A stretch of DNA of 34,452 nt from Chryseobacterium formosum (GTDB taxonomy: Bacteria > Bacteroidota > Bacteroidia > Flavobacteriales > Weeksellaceae). Positions 30,799 to 34,452 of this stretch are shown here, piece after piece. Under the pieces are notes generated by a model. That model had not been told where the DNA came from and did no database searches. It worked only from the letters and a program-made list of their open reading frames with translations. Location of the stretch: assembly GCF_026460885.1 (NCBI RefSeq), contig NZ_JAOVZW010000028.1, positions 1 to 34,452 of the forward strand. Reading direction: 5' to 3'. Both the position numbers and the translations under genes were made by a program. Numbering within the stretch: position 1 is the first letter of the stretch; the number at the start of each line of letters is the position of its first letter.

Positions 30799-32436
30799 AT
30801 GAATTTCATGGATATTGAATTTAACAAAAGAGAAGATCAAAATAAGTTAAGATTATCTGAAATCAACCGTTTGCTGAATGAAATTAAAAAAGGCGGTGGC
30901 GAAAAAAGACTTCAGAAGCTTCGTGACGAAGGGAAAATGACAGCCAGAGAAAGAATAGAATATCTTCTTGATAAAGATTCAGATTCAATAGAAATTGGTG
31001 CTTTTGCAGGCTACGAAATGTATGAAGAACACGGTGGTTGCCCAAGTGGCGGTGTTGTTGTAATGATGGGTTATGTTTCGGGAAAACAATGTTTAGTTGT
31101 TGCCAATGATGCTTCTGTAAAAGCCGGAGCTTGGTTTCCTATCACAGGAAAGAAAAACCTGAGAGCTCAGGAAATCGCCATGGAAAACAGGCTTCCAATT
31201 ATTTATTTGGTAGATTCTGCAGGAGTTTACCTTCCAATGCAGGACGAAATTTTTCCTGATAAAGAAATGTTCGGTAGAATTTTTAGAAATAATGCTAAAA
31301 TGAGTGCTGCTGGAATTATCCAAATTTCAGCCGTAATGGGAAGTTGCGTTGCAGGAGGTGCTTATCTTCCGATTATGAGCGACGAAGCGATGATTGTCGA
31401 CAAAACTGGTTCTATTTTTCTGGCTGGAAGTTATTTGGTGAAAGCTGCAATTGGAGAAACAATTGATAACGAAACTTTAGGCGGCGCAACAACTCACTGT
31501 TCGATTTCCGGAGTTACGGATTATAAAGCTAAAGATGATAAAGATGCTTTAGACCGAATTAAAAATATTATGAAATCTGTCGGAAGCTATGAAAAAGCAG
31601 GTTTTGACAGAATTGAAAGTTTCCCTCCAAAAGAAAAAGCTGAAAATATTTTCGGAATTATGCCGGCTTCAAGAGCTGAGCAATATGACACTTTAGAAAT
31701 CATTAAATGTATCGTCGATAATTCTGAATTTGAAGAATATAAACCCGATTATGGTAAAACGATCATTTGTGCGACAGCGAGAGTTGATGGTTGGTCTGTA
31801 GGAATTGTTGCTAACCAAAGAAAATTGGTAAAAAGCGGCAAAGGTGAAATGCAGTTTGGTGGAGTAATTTATTCTGATTCTGCTGATAAAGCGACAAGAT
31901 TTATTGCCAACTGTAACCAAAGAAAAATTCCTTTGATATTTTTACAGGATGTGACAGGATTTATGGTGGGTTCAAAATCAGAACACGGTGGAATCATCAA
32001 AGATGGAGCAAAAATGGTCAACGCTGTTTCCAATTCTGTGGTTCCTAAATTTACGATTATCACAGGAAATTCTTACGGAGCAGGAAATTATGCAATGTGC
32101 GGAAAAGCTTATGATCCAAGATTAATTGTAGCTTGGCCATGGGCAGATTTAGCAGTTATGGGCGGAACTCAGGCTGCGAAAGTTTTAGCACAAATTCAGG
32201 AATCTACTTTGAAAAAGCAAGGCAAAGTAATTACCGAAGAAGAGCATCAGGAAATTTTAGATACGATTACAAAAAAATATCAAAAACAAACAGAAGCAAC
32301 TTATGCAGCTTCAAGATTGTGGACCGATGCTATCATCAATCCTGTAGACACCAGAAAATGGATTTCTATGGGAATTGAAGCAGCAAATCATTCTCCGATT
32401 ACCGAAAAATTTAACTTGGGAGTGATTCAAGTTTAA
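30799..32436 (+). CDS. Acyl-CoA carboxylase beta subunit (carboxyltransferase), MCC-like
   Basis: This is a 545-residue carboxyltransferase that moves CO2 from carboxybiotin to an acyl-CoA. The N-half domain shows GKMTARERIEYLLD, HGGCPSGGVV and the oxyanion region GSCVAGGAYLPIMSD. The C-half shows VGSKSEHGGIIKDGAKMV, GNSYGAGNYAMCGKAYDPRL and WPWADLAVMGGTQAAKVL. The last block resembles methylcrotonyl-CoA carboxylase beta more than propionyl-CoA carboxylase beta, so leucine breakdown or a related branched acyl-CoA is likely (inference). The biotin carboxylase/carrier subunit is not adjacent. The start may be the ATG at 30799 or at 30808; both fit. A terminator follows 25 bp after the stop. Confidence 0.92.
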   Translation: MNFMDIEFNKREDQNKLRLSEINRLLNEIKKGGGEKRLQKLRDEGKMTARERIEYLLDKDSDSIEIGAFAGYEMYEEHGGCPSGGVVVMMGYVSGKQCLVVANDASVKAGAWFPITGKKNLRAQEIAMENRLPIIYLVDSAGVYLPMQDEIFPDKEMFGRIFRNNAKMSAAGIIQISAVMGSCVAGGAYLPIMSDEAMIVDKTGSIFLAGSYLVKAAIGETIDNETLGGATTHCSISGVTDYKAKDDKDALDRIKNIMKSVGSYEKAGFDRIESFPPKEKAENIFGIMPASRAEQYDTLEIIKCIVDNSEFEEYKPDYGKTIICATARVDGWSVGIVANQRKLVKSGKGEMQFGGVIYSDSADKATRFIANCNQRKIPLIFLQDVTGFMVGSKSEHGGIIKDGAKMVNAVSNSVVPKFTIITGNSYGAGNYAMCGKAYDPRLIVAWPWADLAVMGGTQAAKVLAQIQESTLKKQGKVITEEEHQEILDTITKKYQKQTEATYAASRLWTDAIINPVDTRKWISMGIEAANHSPITEKFNLGVIQV

Positions 32437-32461
32437 TTAGATCTCTATATTAAAACGAATG

Positions 32462-32488
32462 AGCCTTACTTTATAGTGAGGCTTTTTA
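32462..32488 (+). terminator. Terminator after the carboxylase gene
   Basis: AGCCTTACT (32462-32470) pairs with AGTGAGGCT (32475-32483; one G-U pair) and is followed by TTTT. Confidence 0.8.
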
Positions 32489-32624
32489 TATTATGTTAAA
32501 TAGTATTAAAGAATTATAAAGTCTTTTAAAGTGTATACTAAAGGTCAGATATTTGATGTTATAAAAACTTAAAACTAAACCTGCAAAACTCTCTTTTATT
32601 ACTAATCCCTCAAAAAGGAAACCT

Positions 32625-33092
32625 ATGAAAAGATATTTTGCAGTATTTATTACAGTTTACACCATTTTTTTGCTTTATATGATGTTTTTTGGATCAGGAA
32701 GAGAAGCTTCAGATGTTTCTTACATTCAAATGGAGCCTTTCATGACCATTCAAAAATTCTTTACAGATACAAAAATTAACAACGAAGACTTTTTAGTCAA
32801 TATTATCGGAAATATATTTGTTTTTAGTCCATTCGGTTGGTTAGGATTATGTTTAAAGAAGTTTAATAAATTTATTCCGACGAGTTTCTATTTCTTATTA
32901 ATCATAACTTCTGTTGAAACTCTTCAGTATATTACCGGTCGTGGAATTGCAGACATTGATGATATTTTCCTAAATACTCTCGGAATGATAATCGGATTTT
33001 TCCTTTTTAAATATGCAACTTGCAAGAATATTGCTAATATAAAATTTCACTTTCAATTGTTTGAAGAAAAGTCTTTGCGAACAACTTCTTAA
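32625..33092 (+). CDS. VanZ-like membrane protein
   Basis: This is a 155-residue membrane protein with a VanZ-like domain. Hydrophobic segments lie at about 4-22 (FAVFITVYTIFLLYMMFFG), 60-75, 87-101 and 114-130. The VanZ hallmarks are NIIGNIFVFSPFGWLG and, later, VETLQYITGRGIADIDDIFLNTLGMIIGF. Related proteins include VanZ of teicoplanin resistance, but most small members have no known role and no resistance is implied. A purine-rich AAAAAGGAAA precedes the ATG. The gene stands alone and faces a decayed gene whose remnant ends 10 bp beyond its stop. Confidence 0.88.
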   Translation: MKRYFAVFITVYTIFLLYMMFFGSGREASDVSYIQMEPFMTIQKFFTDTKINNEDFLVNIIGNIFVFSPFGWLGLCLKKFNKFIPTSFYFLLIITSVETLQYITGRGIADIDDIFLNTLGMIIGFFLFKYATCKNIANIKFHFQLFEEKSLRTTS

Positions 33093-33102
33093 TCTTGTTA
33101 AA

Positions 33103-33954
33103 CTAAATTCTTGTTAAGCTTAAATAACTTGAAACAATTTCTTTAAGCCTTTCAATATGCATTTCAGAAATTTTTTCACGGGTTGAAAGTATTTTCCCTT
33201 TCATTTCGATTTCCATAGATTTAGCTTTATTAAGAGCCAAAATCAATTCTGGTTTTCACTAATGTCATCGTCAAAACCCTCCTTATTAGAATTTATACTG
33301 CCTGTAAGATTATAATGATTAATTTCAAACCTTTTTCCATTGATAATAACATTGCATTCGTATGGTAAAATTAAATCATCAATTGTACCTTTAAAACCTT
33401 AGTCTAAAACTTTTTAAGCAATCATTTTGGACTGTAATGTAACCATAGAGTGGTACATCTTTATCCCAATCTTGGTTTTTTTGAAGATATAAATCTGATT
33501 TTTTATCTAATTTTTTATAATCAAATTGTTCTTTAAGTCTTGTAATTTCATCCGCAGCCAGTTTTCTAGATGGAGAATTTTCAAATCTTTTAAATTCACT
33601 ATCTACTTTTGCTACTTGCTCATTTCTTGATTTAAAATATATATTTGTAAGATTAGAATCATTTCTAAACAAATTAAAATCAATAGGTGTAATATACCTA
33701 TCTCTGAGTTTATTTTTAGAAAAACTACTCACTTTTTCAGCTGCTTTAAATTTTCTGTACGCTTCAATGTATGCTAACGTATCGTTATCGGAATAGAAAG
33801 TTTTTGTTACATACGTAAATTTGGTCTCTTTAGAATTTCTCACCTTTTCTACATATTTATACTCCTTCTTGTTATTACAGCTTTGTAATACAATTATAGG
33901 ATACATTAAAAAACTTATTTTTCTTAAAAAAGAAATCTTTAGACCTAAAAACAT
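33103..33954 (-). pseudogene. Frameshifted lipoprotein gene of unknown function
   Basis: The 5' part (33954-33391) encodes a 187-residue lipoprotein with a basic start, a hydrophobic core and the lipobox LQSC (Cys about 26), followed by CNNKKEYKYVEK. The frame stops at TAA 33391-33393 after FRLRF. Directly after it, in another frame, 50 more codons read like protein (GFKGTIDDLILPYECNVIIN, FEINHYNLTGSINSNKEG) until TGA. From the overlap of that stop a third frame continues (KPELILALNKAKSMEIEMKG, ISEMHIERLKEIVSSYL) to TAG at 33103-33105. Two frameshifts would restore one protein of about 285 residues. The shorter lipoprotein could still be made. No family is recognised. Confidence 0.6.
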
Positions 33955-34169
33955 GCATCAAATTTATTCAGGATAATTATTACAGCAAATATATCACAAT
34001 AATTAGAAATTAAATTACGATCTGTTTTTGCCTATTTACTAATTCTACATATTTCTTATTAACGCTAAATCCTAAATCCATCAACTTGCTAGAGCTTTTT
34101 ACTCAGTAGCCATTATTATCTGGGAATTGGGAGTAAAAAAAATTGGAACTTTAATATAAATTTTAGATT

Positions 34170-34274
34170 ATGAATGAATCTGAATCATCTCGAGTCTTTG
34201 ATAAGAAGTTTGAAGTACACGTATTACCAATTATTGGTTTGTGGATAGCATTTGGGATAAATTTTAGATTTTGA
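34170..34274 (+). CDS. Possible 34-residue small membrane peptide
   Basis: ATG 34170 to TGA 34274 encodes a peptide with a charged N-half (MNESESSRVFDKKFE) and a hydrophobic C-half (VLPIIGLWIAFGI). The frame is bounded by copies of a 14-bp direct repeat. It could be a fragment or chance; no promoter or homologue is visible. Confidence 0.2.
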   Translation: MNESESSRVFDKKFEVHVLPIIGLWIAFGINFRF

Positions 34275-34368
34275 TTTAAGAGGTGAATAGAAGATCTTTA
34301 ATGGTTTAGTATCTATTCTTTTATAATAATGTCTGACATTATTGTCTATAGGGTGTAGAGTATATAGC

Positions 34369-34406
34369 AAAAAAAAGTCTCGTACAACTAAATGTACGAG
34401 ACTTTT
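34369..34406 (-). terminator. Terminator of the rRNA operon
   Basis: A perfect 14-bp stem AAAAGTCTCGTACA (34373-34386) / TGTACGAGACTTTT (34393-34406) with a 6-nt loop is followed on the minus strand by a T8 tract. It lies just after the 5S 3' end. Confidence 0.9.
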
Positions 34407-34412
34407 GAAAAA

Positions 34413-34452
34413 ACTGGCGGCGACCTACTCTCCCGCTTTCGCAGTACCATCG
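34413..34452 (-). rRNA. 5S ribosomal RNA, 3' end only (cut by window edge)
   Basis: Read on the minus strand, the last 40 bases match the conserved 3' part of bacterial 5S rRNA: GGTACTGCGAAAGCGGGAGA, then GTAGGTCGCCGCCAGT. The gene enters from beyond the right edge, so the 16S and 23S genes should lie further right. The 3' end is placed at about 34413-34414. Confidence 0.9.

Larger units (their letters stand above)
33955..34412. other. Gene-poor region between the broken lipoprotein gene and the rRNA operon
   Basis: It is 458 bp of A/T-rich DNA. It contains one 34-codon frame on the plus strand (34170-34274), a 14-bp direct repeat around it (34156-34169 and 34257-34270, ATAAATTTTAGATT) and the rRNA terminator. 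No conserved gene is seen. Confidence 0.4.

Noticed and set aside
32625..33092. Glycopeptide resistance gene
   Set aside because: VanZ-like domains are common and mostly unrelated to resistance; no van genes are nearby.

Overview
The window looks like chromosomal DNA of a Flavobacteriia member, most likely Chryseobacterium or a close relative. The signs are low GC, Bacteroidetes sigma-A promoters (TTG - 17 to 23 nt - TAnnTTTG), few Shine-Dalgarno sequences, a type IX secretion (T9SS) sorting domain, a PorV/PorQ-family barrel, a lipoprotein with an LQSC lipobox and flavobacterial-type housekeeping proteins. The species call is inference from protein resemblance only. No prophage, transposase, CRISPR array or tRNA was found. 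The right edge cuts into the 3' end of a 5S rRNA gene on the minus strand.

Layout. 1-4.3 kb: two tandem TPR-tailed serine hydrolases below a membrane-anchored AraC regulator. 4.3-7.5 kb: htpG and recA, each with a clear terminator. 7.5-9.8 kb: a PAS-LuxR regulator and an MpaB/Lcp-like oxygenase, followed by a structured intergenic element. 9.8-10.1 kb: a possible tiny plus-strand transcript. 10.2-15.1 kb: a secreted metzincin protease, sucC and a ClC channel. 15.2-18.6 kb: a class II HMG-CoA reductase operon with an unknown exported protein, a DUF423 membrane protein and a decayed TonB-C-like gene. 18.8-20.9 kb: a radical SAM protein with a C-terminal helix-hairpin-helix plus its DUF4130 partner, a widespread but uncharacterised DNA-metabolism pair. 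21-25.3 kb: hutH, an exported unknown and uvrC. 25.3-27.6 kb: ECF sigma factor, RskA-like anti-sigma factor and a divergent fasciclin protein. 27.7-30.4 kb: an operon of a DMT transporter, a PorV/PorQ barrel and an exported unknown. 30.8-33.1 kb: an acyl-CoA carboxylase beta subunit and a VanZ-like protein. 33.1-34.4 kb: a broken lipoprotein gene and gene-poor DNA before the rRNA operon.

The best candidates for little-described biology are the radical SAM/DUF4130 pair, the sigma/anti-sigma/fasciclin module with its two non-AUG starts, the LuxR/MpaB pair, and the folded intergenic element between recA and the MpaB gene. Two genes carry visible inactivating lesions (15205-15812 and 33103-33954).
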